This document shows positions 10,374 to 19,952 of a stretch of 64,000 nt of DNA, in pieces. Position numbers and translations under genes: made by a program. Within the stretch, counting starts at the first letter, position 1; each line of letters opens with the position of its first letter. A model generated the notes under the pieces. The model made no database searches. It worked only from the letters and a program-made list of their open reading frames with translations, and was not told the DNA's origin. This DNA comes from Charina bottae (taxonomy: Eukaryota > Chordata > Lepidosauria > Squamata > Charinaidae), in contig JALMGJ010000002.1 in assembly GCA_023362775.1 (NCBI GenBank), positions 109,933,981-109,997,980 on the forward strand, read 5' to 3'.

Positions 10374-11156
10374 ATGAAAATAAGGACAATGAATACTAGG
10401 AAGCAAACTAGAAGAGAATCGGGGGCAGGAGAAAATGATGGAATACAAGCTATGTTTGAGGAGTTCTCCTCAAAGACTTCACAGACAATTCTACAGAATG
10501 TGAATATAATGTTGGAGAGAAGTTTTGGGGACTTTGAAAAGAGGTTGGAACAAAAATTAGATAAAATAAATGAGAAAATGGAAGGGGAGATTTAAAAAGT
10601 GACTGAAAGGGTAGAAGAATTAGAAATGGAGAGAGAAAATGAACTTGATAGAATAGCATTATTAGAATTAAGAGATAAGGAATATAGTTTAAGGTTTAGA
10701 GGCATACCAGAAGGAAAGGAGGTAGAAATAGAAGAAATGATGTTTCACATTATCTCAAAATATGCACAAATTCATAAAAAGCCTAGAGATATTTTATTAG
10801 AATTTTCAAGGAGAAAAACTAAAGAAATGATTTTGCAAACTCATTTTGAAAATAGAATTAGAATTAAAGGTAGAGATATCATTGTTCTTAAAGAAATACC
10901 TATAAGAAAAAAGAAAAGAATATGCAGGTTTAACAGAGATACTGAAAAAAACAATATCTCATTTCGCTGGGAGAAATTAGAGGGGGTAAGCTTTACTTTT
11001 CAAGAAAGAAGGTACAAATTAAACTCAATACAAAAAGCAAAGGATTTTTTGGAAAGACATAAAAAGGAATTAGAACACAATAAGATAAAGAATAAAGAAT
11101 CAAAGAGAGAGGAGCTAGCTACAAATTCTAAAGAGTACGAGGACCTGCTGGCGTGA
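10374..11156 (+). pseudogene. L1 ORF1 (nucleic-acid-binding protein), one in-frame stop
   Basis: The frame runs 260 codons and is broken only by a TAA at 10593-10595, which splits it into 73 and 185 residues. The N-terminal half is a predicted coiled coil (heptad-like, from about residue 25 to 110). After it comes the RRM-like region with LRFRGIPEG near residue 107, then the basic C-terminal domain. In L1 biology this trimeric chaperone coats the element's RNA. The terminal TGA overlaps the next ATG (TGATG at 11154-11158), so ORF2 begins on the ORF1 stop. Confidence 0.88.
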
Positions 11157-14100
11157 TGGAAATTAACTATACCACTTGGAATTGTCTGTAGCTTGAATCA
11201 TGTCAACTGGATTTCTATTTTCTCAGTGGAAACGTTTTGCTCCTTATCCAAGGAGCATCTTCAGTCTGAGCAAAGTTGGTAAGGGAATCCTAAATATGTC
11301 TCTAGGTAGCTGTGTGACCTTACACCTGGGGCTAGGTCATGGTTATATTGAGATGTTATTTTAAGTCCTTTTATCATCTAAAGGAGGACTTAAATAAAAT
11401 AAATAATAAATAAAATAAAATAAAATTTCATTAATTTCATTTTTTTCAGAAAGATTCAAATCCTTTTCAAGAATTGATATGATTTGGGTATCAAAAAATT
11501 TAGCAAGTAAAATATTAAAAGCTGAAATTTCACCAAAAACATTTTCAGATCATAATCCAGTGAAAATAACAATTAGGAAGACTTCTAGAAGTTTTAAATG
11601 GAGATTGAATGAGAGTGTCTTAAAAAAAGAAGTAGTGGAAGAATGCAAAAAGAAATTAAATTTTTTTTTTGAAATAAACTTAAATAATGAAGTGGATATC
11701 AGAACAGTTTGGGATGCCAGCAAGGCAGTAATGAGGGGACATTTTATATCTTTAAATCAAAAGATTTAAAAACAATACCAACAAAATTTACAAACAATTA
11801 TGAAACAAATTAAACTAAAGGAAAGAGAACTACAGGAAAGACCATCAGATGAAACTTTATTATTCCAAATTAAACTATTACAACAACAAATCGAACTACT
11901 GACAACAAAAGAATTAGAAACGAAACTAAGATATGCAAAACAAAGAAACTTCGAATTTGCTAATAAACCAAGCAAATGGTTGGCTTATAAAAAAAGGAAA
12001 GATAGAGAGAAGAAAATGATTACTAGAATAAGGGATAATAGTGAGGAACTAGTAGATAACAAAAGAATTAATAAAGCATCCTATACCTTTTTTTCAAAAC
12101 TATATCAAAAACAGGAAATCCCATTAGACAAAATTGAGAATTATTTAAATAATCAAAATCTTCCTAAATTATCAGCAAACAAGAATTAATAGTCCGATTA
12201 CTAATCAGGAAATAATAGATGCCATAAAAAAACTTAAAATTGGAAAAACACCGGGTCCTGATGGCATATCAACAGGTTATAAATACTTTTTGGAACAAAT
12301 CTTAAATCCACTTAAAGATTTAATGAACTCGATTCTGAAAGGCTCCAAAGGCTACCTGAGAGATGGACTGAAGCTAATATAACACTTATTCCAAAAGAAA
12401 AACAAGATCCATCTTTAATTAATTAATTAAAAAAATAATTAAAAATTATAGGCCGATTTTGTTATTAAACAATGATTATAAAATTTTTACCTCAATATTA
12501 GCTGAAAGATTAAAAACAGTGTTACAAGAAATCATAGATCAAGATCAAAGCGGCTTCTTACCAAAAATACAAATAAAAGATAATATAACAGTGTTAGACA
12601 TTTTGGAATATGCACAATATCACAATGAAAGTCAAATAGCTTTAATATTTTCAGATGCAGAAAAAGCCTTCGATAATTTAAATTGGATTTTCATGATCAA
12701 AGTTCTTGAGAAAATGGGATTTGGAGATGCCTTTGTGAAAGGGATTGAAGCAATTTATTCAATACAAAGAGCCAAGATAATAGTTAATGAAGAATTAACA
12801 GATAACTGCAAAATAGAAAAAGGAACGAGACAGGGTTGTCCCTTGTCACCTCTTTTATTCATTCTTGTCTTAGAGGTCCTTAATAGAGAGATAAGAGCAG
12901 ATCATCAAATAAAAGGAGTAAAAATTAAAAAACATTTTTTTAATTGAAAGCATTTGCAGATGATTTGGTTTTTATGCTACAAGATCCCTTATATTCGATA
13001 GATCACTTGCTGATGAAAATAAAAGAATTTGGAGAAGTGGCAGGCTTTAAGATTAATAATCAAAAAACAAAAATACTGAGTAAAAATATGACTCAAAAAC
13101 AACAAGAAGATTTAACAAAAAAAATCTGGCTTTACAATAGAAAAGAAGATTAGATATTTGGGTGTAACGTTAACAACGAAAAACAGTACATTATTCCACA
13201 ATAACTATGAGAAAATTTGGAATGAAATCAAATTAGACTGGAGAAAATTACAGTCATCTCTATTAGGAAGGATATCTACAATTAAAATGAATGTATTACC
13301 GAAGATGTTATTTCTCTTTCAAACATTACAAATTTTAGCAAATGAGAAAATATTTCAACTATGGCAAAAGGACATTTCGAAATTTATTTGGCAGGGAAAA
13401 AAGCCAAGAATTAAATTTAAATTATTACAAGATGCCAAAGAGAGAGGAGGCTTGGGGCTACCAGACTTTAAATTATATTTTGAAGCCTGTTGTTTTTTGT
13501 GGATAAGAGAGTGGCTAACATTGGAAAACCAAAAACTCCTACAATTAGAAGGACATGAAATTAAATTTGGATGGCATGCATACATTTGGTATGAAAAAGT
13601 AAAAATGAATAAAGAATTTAATAATCATATCATTAGAAAAACATTATTAAGGATTTGGGAAAAATACAAAAGGAATCTACTACCAAACATACCAATGTGG
13701 CTTTCACCACAGGAAGCCCTTATAAGAAAAGAAAGCTCAGGAGACCAGATAAAATGGTTGAGATATAAAGACTTAGTAAAATTTGAACAAGATTTACCTA
13801 TGTTAAAAACTAGAGAAGAAATAGAAAGTGAAGAACATATATGCCATTGGTTTACTTATTTGCAATTAAATAAGCGATTTAAATTAGATAAAAAGAATTA
13901 TAAATTTAAAAAAGAAAAAACAGAGTTTGAAAAACAATTATATATGAGTAATGATCATATTATCACAAAAATGTATAAAATATTATTACAATTAAATCAA
14001 GAAGATGAACAAGTCAAAGTCTGTATGATTAATTGGGCAAGGAATTTTGGATATAATATTTTATTAGAAAAATGGGAAAATATGTGGACAAAAGGTTTAA

Positions 14101-14646
14101 AATTTACTCTATGTTATAACTTAAAGGAGAATTTTTACAAGATGATGTACAGATGGTATCTAACTCCACAAAAACTAGGAAAAATGTATAATAATGTTTC
14201 AAATGTATGTTGGAAATGTCTTCAAATGGAAGGAACGTTATATCATCTATGGTGGTCTTGTAGAAAAACAAAAAAAATTTGGACACAGATACATGAAATG
14301 ATTCAGAAAATCTTCAAGAAAAATATTGAAAAAAAACCAGAATTTTTTCTATTAGGCATTTTGGAAGACGATCAAGAAGAAAAGTATGGTATCTTGTTAT
14401 TATATGATTACTGCGGCTAGGATAGTATATGCACAATATTGGAAAAAAGAAAACATACCAACAATGGAGGAATGGATGATGAAACTTATGGAGTTAGCAC
14501 AAATGGTGAAATTAACAATTTTATTAAAAGATAAAAATATTTCGAAATTTAAAGAAATGTGGCAACCAATATTAGATTACCTGTATACTATTGAGAAAAA
14601 TGAAGCAATGACAATGGGTTTGTATTCTAAGGAATTAAACATATAG
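11156..14646 (+). pseudogene. L1 ORF2 (endonuclease-RT), multiply frameshifted
   Basis: ORF2 opens with MEINYTTWN at 11156, the start of the APE-type endonuclease, then breaks off at a Penelope-like insert near 11185. Coding resumes at about 11470 with the C-terminal endonuclease motifs SRID and SDHNPV, so the central endonuclease region is missing and was deleted as well as interrupted. The linker (11479-12189) has a stop at 11767. RT lies in separate frames: GTRQGCPLSP near 12820 and FADD at 12953-12964, with frame changes at about 12945, 13155 and 14390. The C-terminal part (13158-14646) keeps the Cys-rich WKCLQMEGTLYHLWWSC segment. A functional protein is impossible in this copy. Confidence 0.9.
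11185..11427 (-). mobile_element. Penelope-like fragment inside L1 ORF2
   Basis: About 190 bp match the arm of the palindrome at 17787-18194, read here on the minus strand, followed by an A/T-rich stretch of aaataaaat repeats. The shared core includes the hairpin gctcctt...aaggagc, but the following GAAA of the other copies is AAAA here. The junction shares tggaattgtc with both L1 and the element, so the exact left boundary is ambiguous. Family assignment is by the palindrome copy and is tentative. Confidence 0.55.
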
Positions 14647-14877
14647 AAATAAATAGTAAGGTAAGGGAAAATAAAGATAAGAGATATATTAAGATGCTAA
14701 TTGTATATCTTTACCTAGGATAGTCGGAAACCTTTTATATATATTACTTCTTATATATTGATATATTTTTTTTGGAATTTAAGTGTATAAATAACAATAT
14801 GTAATAACAATATATAACAATAACAATAAGATCTGTAGTATTTTATGTATTTAAATTTGTTATTTTGTATGTTGATT

Positions 14878-14911
14878 TTTATGTATGTATGTATGTATGT
14901 ATGTATGTATG
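14878..14911. repeat. (TATG)n microsatellite in L1 3' UTR
   Basis: Seven to eight tandem atgt units immediately upstream of the L1 polyadenylation signal. Confidence 0.9.
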
Positions 14912-15173
14912 TTTTTGTAGAATATTTTAATGAATAAAGAGTTTAAAAAAAAAAGTCTCCCTGTTATTATTTTTCTACTAAATTTGAAGATATTAGCATT
15001 TTCCTACACATTGAATCGGCTGTTTTGAACTTTCAGTTTTCTGCTTCTACTTTCCCTGGGGAACTGTCTGCGTATCTCACTTTTGCTTGTATAAATACAT
15101 TTCACAATTCTTTCATATCTTCAACTTTCGCTGGTTAAGCTCCTAGGGGGTGCCATAATCTACTGTGTAAGAC

Positions 15174-15524
15174 ATGGAGGATTTTAAAAAGACTTTCTCT
15201 GACTTCCACCGAGATTTTAAACAGATTCTTTTTGATTCCTACCAAGTTTTTATGCAAGGCATTCAGGATATTGTGGAAAATATGATGTCTAAAATGTGTC
15301 ATCTGGTTGGGGATGTCGTGGATGAAACTGAGGAACTTAACAGCAACAGAAATGTTTCTTGTAAGAGCGAGATCAGGACTTTTGTTGAAATGCTGGATGA
15401 AGATTGGATAGTCAGGTTGAAGAAATTAAAGGGAGAGATAGAGTTGCAAGCCATCAGTGAAATTGATCTTCTGATGGAATGCCATGGTAAAAAAAGAGGT
15501 TACTGTGTTTGGGAGGTCTCCTGA
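15174..15524 (+). CDS. Small coiled-coil-like ORF of the outer L1-like element
   Basis: A 116-codon frame from an ATG to a TGA. The predicted protein is acidic and helical, with Phe-rich heptad-like spacing at its start (DFKKTFSDFHRDF) and a DVVDETEEL stretch. It has no RRM-like LRFRG motif, so if it is an L1 ORF1 relative only the N-terminal coiled-coil part remains. It lies in the non-autonomous element, downstream of the nested L1. I cannot name a family, and chance openness of an A-rich stretch is possible. Confidence 0.35.
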   Translation: MEDFKKTFSDFHRDFKQILFDSYQVFMQGIQDIVENMMSKMCHLVGDVVDETEELNSNRNVSCKSEIRTFVEMLDEDWIVRLKKLKGEIELQAISEIDLLMECHGKKRGYCVWEVS

Positions 15525-15722
15525 AGAGAAGTCGGAGTTTTTGAGGGGGGCAGTTGGGCTGTTTGATTTTTTTAAGAAAAAAGATCTGTGTGTATTGTGG
15601 GGATATGTAAATGCTCTGTTTTTTTTTAAAGTGGGGTAAGGGTTTAAGAATATTTATCTGGATTGCTTTTAGGGTTTGGCTGACTTTATTTATCTTTAAC
15701 GATTTGGATTAAGATTATTAAA

Positions 15723-16047
15723 GTATAAAAAAATAATAAGTGTCCGGTTTTGGGTTTAATATATCAGAAAGTCCCAAGATCGGCGGTTTGAGACCCGAGC
15801 GCCGTGTGACGGAGTGAGCTCCTGCACTCACCCCAGCTCTTCCCAACCTAGCAATTCGAAAGCATGCAAATGCAAGTAGATAAATAGGTACCACTTCAGT
15901 GGGATGGTAGCAGCGTTCCGCGTGCGTCATGCCGGCCACATGACCGCAGAAGCATCTTCGGACAGCACTGGCTCTTCGGCTAAGAAACGGAGATGAGCAC
16001 CGCCCCTAGAGTCGGACACGACTGTGCAGGGGAAAACCTTTACCAAT
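15723..16047 (+). mobile_element. Sauria-type SINE, variant head
   Basis: Plus orientation, with the BovB-like tail gtcggacacgactgtgc ending at aaaaccttta. Flanked by gattaagattattaaa (15707-15722) and gattaatattattaaa (16048-16063), a 16-bp duplication with one mismatch. The body is typical, but the 5' head (about 15760-15810) differs from the standard tRNA-like head seen at 30066 and 47701, so it may be a subfamily. Confidence 0.88.
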
Positions 16048-16083
16048 GATTAATATTATTAAAATTGTTGTATTATTAAGTAT

Positions 16084-16436
16084 TTTGTTGTTCAGTTGTT
16101 TAGTCGTGTCCGACTCTTCGTGACCTCATGGACCATAGCACGCCAGGCCTTCCTGTCCTCCACTGCCTCCCGGAGTTTACTCAAGTTCATGTTCATCACA
16201 TCGGTGATGCTATCTAACCATCTCATCCTCTGCTGTCCCCTTCTCCTTTTGCCTTCAGTCTTTCCCAGCATCAGGGTCTTTTCCAGTGAGTCCTCTCTTT
16301 GCATTAGGTGGCCAAAGTATTTGAGCTTCAGCTTCAGTATCTGTCCTTCCAATGAGCAGTCAGGGTTGATTTCCTTTAGGATTGACTGATTTGACCTCCT
16401 TGCAGTCCAAGGGACTCTTAAGAGTCTTCTCCAGCA
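16084..16436 (-). mobile_element. BovB LINE 3' fragment
   Basis: A 5'-truncated copy on the minus strand holding the last 120 or so codons of the BovB protein (conserved WLDSITDVMNMNL and HEVTKSRTRLN segments) and the short 3' end. It is flanked by attattaagtat at 16072-16083 and 16437-16448. It matches the corresponding part of the large BovB at 36424-39616 with few differences. Confidence 0.93.
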
Positions 16437-16905
16437 ATTATTAAGTATAATGGCAGACAATTTATATGTTTTTAGTTTGAACTTTATTATAGTAGACAGG
16501 AATGTATAGAATAGTAGTAGGAAGGAAATAATTAAATAAATGTTATCTTTGAGGGGAAGTTGTTTAAGAGGTTCATATACCTTTTTTTTTCTTTTAATAT
16601 AAGGGGAGGGAGCAATTGTATTTAGTGATTTTTATAATGTGCCAATGGAATGATTTATAGAAATAATGTGATTTTGGTTTAATATAGAGTAAGGGATTGA
16701 TTATGGAATATTGTTGTATATCCTTGCTGTTAAAAGTCGGAAGTCACCTCTCTTTGTAATTTTTTTTTCAAAAAATTCTCTTGCGTTTCCACACTTTTTT
16801 AGTTTTTTCTTTTTTTCTTTGTAGTTTTTTTGTTTTTCTGTAGCTTTTATCTTTGTTTGAAACTTAATAAAATCCTTATATAAAAAAAGAATTATTCCCT
16901 TGCCA

Positions 16906-17345
16906 ATCTGGCAATACTGAATCACTGGCCCATATGTTATTCTTTTGTAACTTCTATGAAGACATGCGTACAGAGCTTTTAGCACCTCTCAGTAGGCCAT
17001 TCCCTAGACAGCCATTCCCTGGACATCCAGATGAATATTATGTAAAATTCCAGCTGGCAGTTAAGGACCCTAAAATAACACAAGCTTTGCAAAATTTGTA
17101 TTTGCAGCCTGTAGAACCCATGCTCTATTAATGGCAAACTAATTTAAGGCTGATTTTTGGCTGAACTGTGTAGAGTACAGTACTTCATAAAGCATTAGAG
17201 TGTTAGATCGTTTTTATTCCATTTTATTATAGAGGGTTATTTTTTCTTTTTCCTTTTCTTTACTCTTTTATCTGTCATATTTAATCCAATTTTCCTGATA
17301 TGTATGATGGGTCTGAGACCTACAATAAAATACAATAATACATCT
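16906..17345 (+). pseudogene. LINE-like 3' remnant hosting the outer element
   Basis: A short frame (16934-17131, ending in LQPVEPMLY) is followed by an untranslated-looking stretch and cctacaataaaatacaata near 17320, resembling the 3' end of an old LINE. The outer L1-like element inserted immediately before it. Family not determined. Confidence 0.3.
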
Positions 17346-17772
17346 TTAAAAAATCATATAATTGATCTTAGGCTGTCAAGCTAACCACATTGCTACTAAG
17401 CAACTCTCTTTGTATTTAGAGACCTCTTTCAGAGTAGTTGCAGAAGAGGTTTCTGTTTTCTGAACTTATTTTCAAGATGCTCTTGATCATGCTTTTGAGG
17501 AGTGTCAGTGATTTTTTCTATTGCAATTTGAAACAGCCAACAGGAAGAATTCCTTGCAATTTAATTGAATCTCTGGATAAATTATTACAAAATAAAAAAC
17601 AGGACATTCACACACACCCTTTGGCCAACTCATCACAAAATAAGTGCAAAATTATTATGCTCCATCTGGGAGAATTTCACTGAAATTCTTTGCTCCTTTG
17701 AAGTAAAAGAAGCAAAGCAAATTCTCCTTCATCAAATTGCTTGAGAAATGGTTGGAAAAAAATGCAAGAAAA
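17346..17772. other. No recognised feature
   Basis: AT-rich intergenic sequence without a repeat terminus I can identify, up to the target duplication of the palindromic element. Confidence 0.4.
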
Positions 17773-17786
17773 ATTTATTCATAGTA

Positions 17787-18194
17787 TCTGTAGCTTGAAT
17801 CATGTCAACTGGATTTCTATTTTCTCAGTGGAAACGTTTCGCTCCTTATCCAAGGAGCTTCTTCAGTCTGAGCAAAGTTGGTAAGGGAATCCTAAATATG
17901 TTTCTAGGTAGCTGTGTGACCTTACACCTGGGGCTAGGTCATGGTTATATTGAGATGTTATTTTATGATAAAAGGACTTAAAATAACATCTCAATATAAC
18001 CATGACCTAGCCCCAGGTGTAAGGTCACACAGCTACCTAGAAACATATTTAGGATTCCCTTACCAACTTTGCTCAGACTGAAGAAGCTCCTTGGATAAGG
18101 AGCGAAACGTTTCCACTGAGAAAATAGAAATCCAGTTGACACGATTCAAGCTACAGACAATTCCACCTGGATGACTGAGAACCTTCATAGACAG
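17787..18194 (+). mobile_element. Penelope-like palindromic element
   Basis: A 408-bp insertion flanked by a perfect 14-bp duplication atttattcatagta (17773-17786 and 18195-18208). The left arm (about 17788-17967) is the reverse complement of the right arm (about 17983-18155), with a spacer near atgataaaaggactt. The right arm continues through cctggatgactgagaacc to the end. Head-to-head partial copies with 10-15-bp duplications are a known habit of Penelope-like elements. Each arm carries a hairpin preceded by CTGAAGA and followed by GAAA, reminiscent of a hammerhead ribozyme core. No protein is encoded. Confidence 0.6.
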
Positions 18195-18326
18195 ATTTAT
18201 TCATAGTACTACACCTTCCCAGGTTGGAACATATATACTCAGGTAACAAAACCAGTTAACAGTTCATGAAATCTAATATGCTTCTAATATTTGTGAAGTA
18301 TATGTGCATTCACAATTTTCTGTATT

Positions 18327-18502
18327 AGAATAAGTTGTGGAAGGCAAAAGGAAGAGGGGCCATCCAAGGGCAAGATAGATGGATGATATTCTGGAGGTGA
18401 CGGACTCGACCTTGGGGGAGCTGGGGATGGCGACGGCTGACAGGAAGCTCTGGCGTGGGCTGGTCCATGAAGTCACGAAGAGTCAGAAGCGACTGAACGA
18501 AT
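18327..18502 (+). mobile_element. BovB/RTE 3' fragment (divergent)
   Basis: On the plus strand the last codons of an RTE protein can be read (WMDDILEV, then WRGLVHEVTKSQKRLNE, then TAA near 18500). This aligns by eye with the C terminus of the large BovB copy (WRAMVHEVTKSRTRLND) but differs enough to be another subfamily. The upstream end, near 18327, is not sharp. Confidence 0.75.
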
Positions 18503-18515
18503 AAACAGCAAAAAG

Positions 18516-18522
18516 TACTATA

Positions 18523-18553
<31 letters not shown>

Positions 18554-18582
18554 GTGTGTATGTATGTATGTATGTATGTGTG

Positions 18583-18632
<50 letters not shown>

Positions 18633-18786
18633 CACACACACACACATACACATACATACATACATACATACATATGTATATATACACATACATACATATA
18701 TACAGTATACACACACACACATACACATACATACAGTATATCTATTATCTATCATCTATCTATCATCTATCATCTATCATCTATCC
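18516..18786. repeat. Compound tgta/gt/ac/taca microsatellite
   Basis: A run of tgtatg-type units, then (gt)n, a tatata centre, (ac)n, and catacata units, ending in ctat repeats. The left and right halves are complementary, so the tract is one large imperfect palindrome of alternating purine and pyrimidine. Long frames read through it are artefacts. Confidence 0.95.
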
Positions 18787-19013
18787 ATGAACTATAATTT
18801 TGGTGTTGTTTAATTTCCTTTTGACAACTATGATTGATTTCTAATGGCTTCTAGCTAATGAAAAATACTAATTTTCACAAATCTAATTTGATGATCTTTT
18901 ATCCTGAGATTTAGATAGTTGGTATATGAGGCATTTTTTGTACAAGATAGGCAAACAATTTTAACATATAAATTCCTATTAAGAAATCATAGATTGGATC
19001 CATAATTGCCTTT

Positions 19014-19114
19014 CTAGGAATCTCCATTGGGGGAGATGGGCGGTAATATAAATTTAAATAATATAAATACATACATACATACATACATACATACATACAT
19101 ACATACATACATAC
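19014..19114 (+). repeat. L2-type LINE 3' tail with (ACAT)n
   Basis: The terminal motif gggggagatgggcggtaatataaat, typical of the L2/CR1 3' ends seen again at 63301-63380 and 63630-63680, is followed by a tacа-type tetranucleotide run of about twelve units. Confidence 0.6.
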
Positions 19115-19471
19115 GATCTTTCTGTTCAGGATAGAAATGCAATCCTTGCTCAGGAAATGCTCTCTCATGTTTTCATCGGAGGATCCGCCTTCAGAGCAAG
19201 AAACTGCTCCATGATTTCAAAGAAGAAATTAGCAAAAGCTGCCCCCCACTACTTCCAGGGTGAGCATCATCCCATTCAGGGACAGCCATGGAGGGAGAGC
19301 AAAACAGTCAAGAGGGCATCCACAACTGTGAAGTCAAAGCCTTGCCCCTCTTTTATTTGGCTTTTGTATGCTAGCATTGCATGGTCATGGCCACCATCTT
19401 GACTTTTTTGACCCCCTGACACCCCAATCCCATGAGTGGCATCCATTAAGAGAACTTTAGATATTTAGGCA

Positions 19472-19839
19472 TGTCAGAGTTCTGGCAGACCTCTGCCATT
19501 CAGACCAGATGGATACGTGCAGGAAGACACGATGGGATAGACACGTAACTGACAAGCTAGCGCGGACGCAAGAGCTACAGTAACGAGGTGCGAAACGGAA
19601 CGCGTCAACCCGGGAAAGACTGTCTGAGTACTCTGGAGCCAAGAACTACACACCTCAACTTCAAAAGGACAATGGGGGGGGGGGAATGCTTAAATGCAAT
19701 ATGCCATGCCATACCAGTTCATTCACGTCTTTGTTCCTGTTCCTGTGTACCAAAATAAATCCTTTTACTTCTAAGCAGCCAGCGTCGTGGTTTCTTTAGA
19801 GAAAGGGACTTTTGGACATCGTTGGGAGCAGTCCTTACA
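19472..19839 (+). repeat. Gypsy 5' LTR
   Basis: A 368-bp LTR, TGTCAGAGTT...CCTTACA. A TATA-like ttaaatg (about 19690) lies roughly 30 bp before attcacgtcttt (19721-19732), which would be the RNA start if the element self-primes. AATAAA is at 19754-19759. Confidence 0.95.
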
Positions 19840-19840
19840 T

Positions 19841-19852
19841 AAAGACGTGAAT
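19841..19852 (+). promoter_or_regulatory. Self-priming primer-binding site
   Basis: The 12 bases aaagacgtgaat, starting one base after the 5' LTR, are the exact reverse complement of attcacgtcttt at 19721-19732 in the LTR (and at 26491-26502 in the 3' LTR). Tf1 and the vertebrate sushi group are known to prime reverse transcription by folding the 5' end of their own RNA onto such a site. No tRNA 3' end is apparent. Confidence 0.8.
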
Positions 19853-19952
19853 CACCACTGACCACGTATCCTGAGGAATATCCCGAAAAATCGGTGAGCT
19901 CCCCAGTCGAAAGCGGTCACACAACCAGAAAACTTCACCTTCGTGGAATGGA

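Larger units (their letters stand above)
9769..14954 (+). mobile_element. L1 LINE, full length but disrupted
   Basis: A 5.2-kb insertion flanked by a 10-bp duplication gtctccctgt (9759-9768 and 14955-14964). It has a 5' UTR (9769-10373), ORF1, ORF2, a short 3' UTR with a tatg microsatellite and a poly-A tail after aataaa (about 14933-14953). The coding strand is very A-rich, as is usual for vertebrate L1. It interrupts the outer L1-like element. Several stops and frameshifts, plus a Penelope-like insertion in the endonuclease region, make it non-functional. Confidence 0.9.
9280..16887 (+). mobile_element. L1-like non-autonomous element (outer element of nest)
   Basis: The sequences flanking this block share the 18-bp duplication agaattattcccttgcca (9262-9279 and 16888-16905). 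The block starts with a GC-richer leader and ends in an A-rich tail (ataaaatccttatataaaaaaa), as expected of target-primed insertion. Removing the later insertions (L1 9769-14954, SINE 15723-16047, BovB 16084-16436, with their duplications) leaves about 1.7 kb. Its only visible coding potential is a 116-codon frame (15174-15524). I see no RT or endonuclease remnants in the remaining sequence, so it looks like an internally deleted or half-L1 type element. Confidence 0.75.

Noticed and set aside
18325..18813. Several open frames of alternating Cys/Val/Tyr/Ile/His on both strands
   Set aside because: They are translations of the compound microsatellite and have no coding character.
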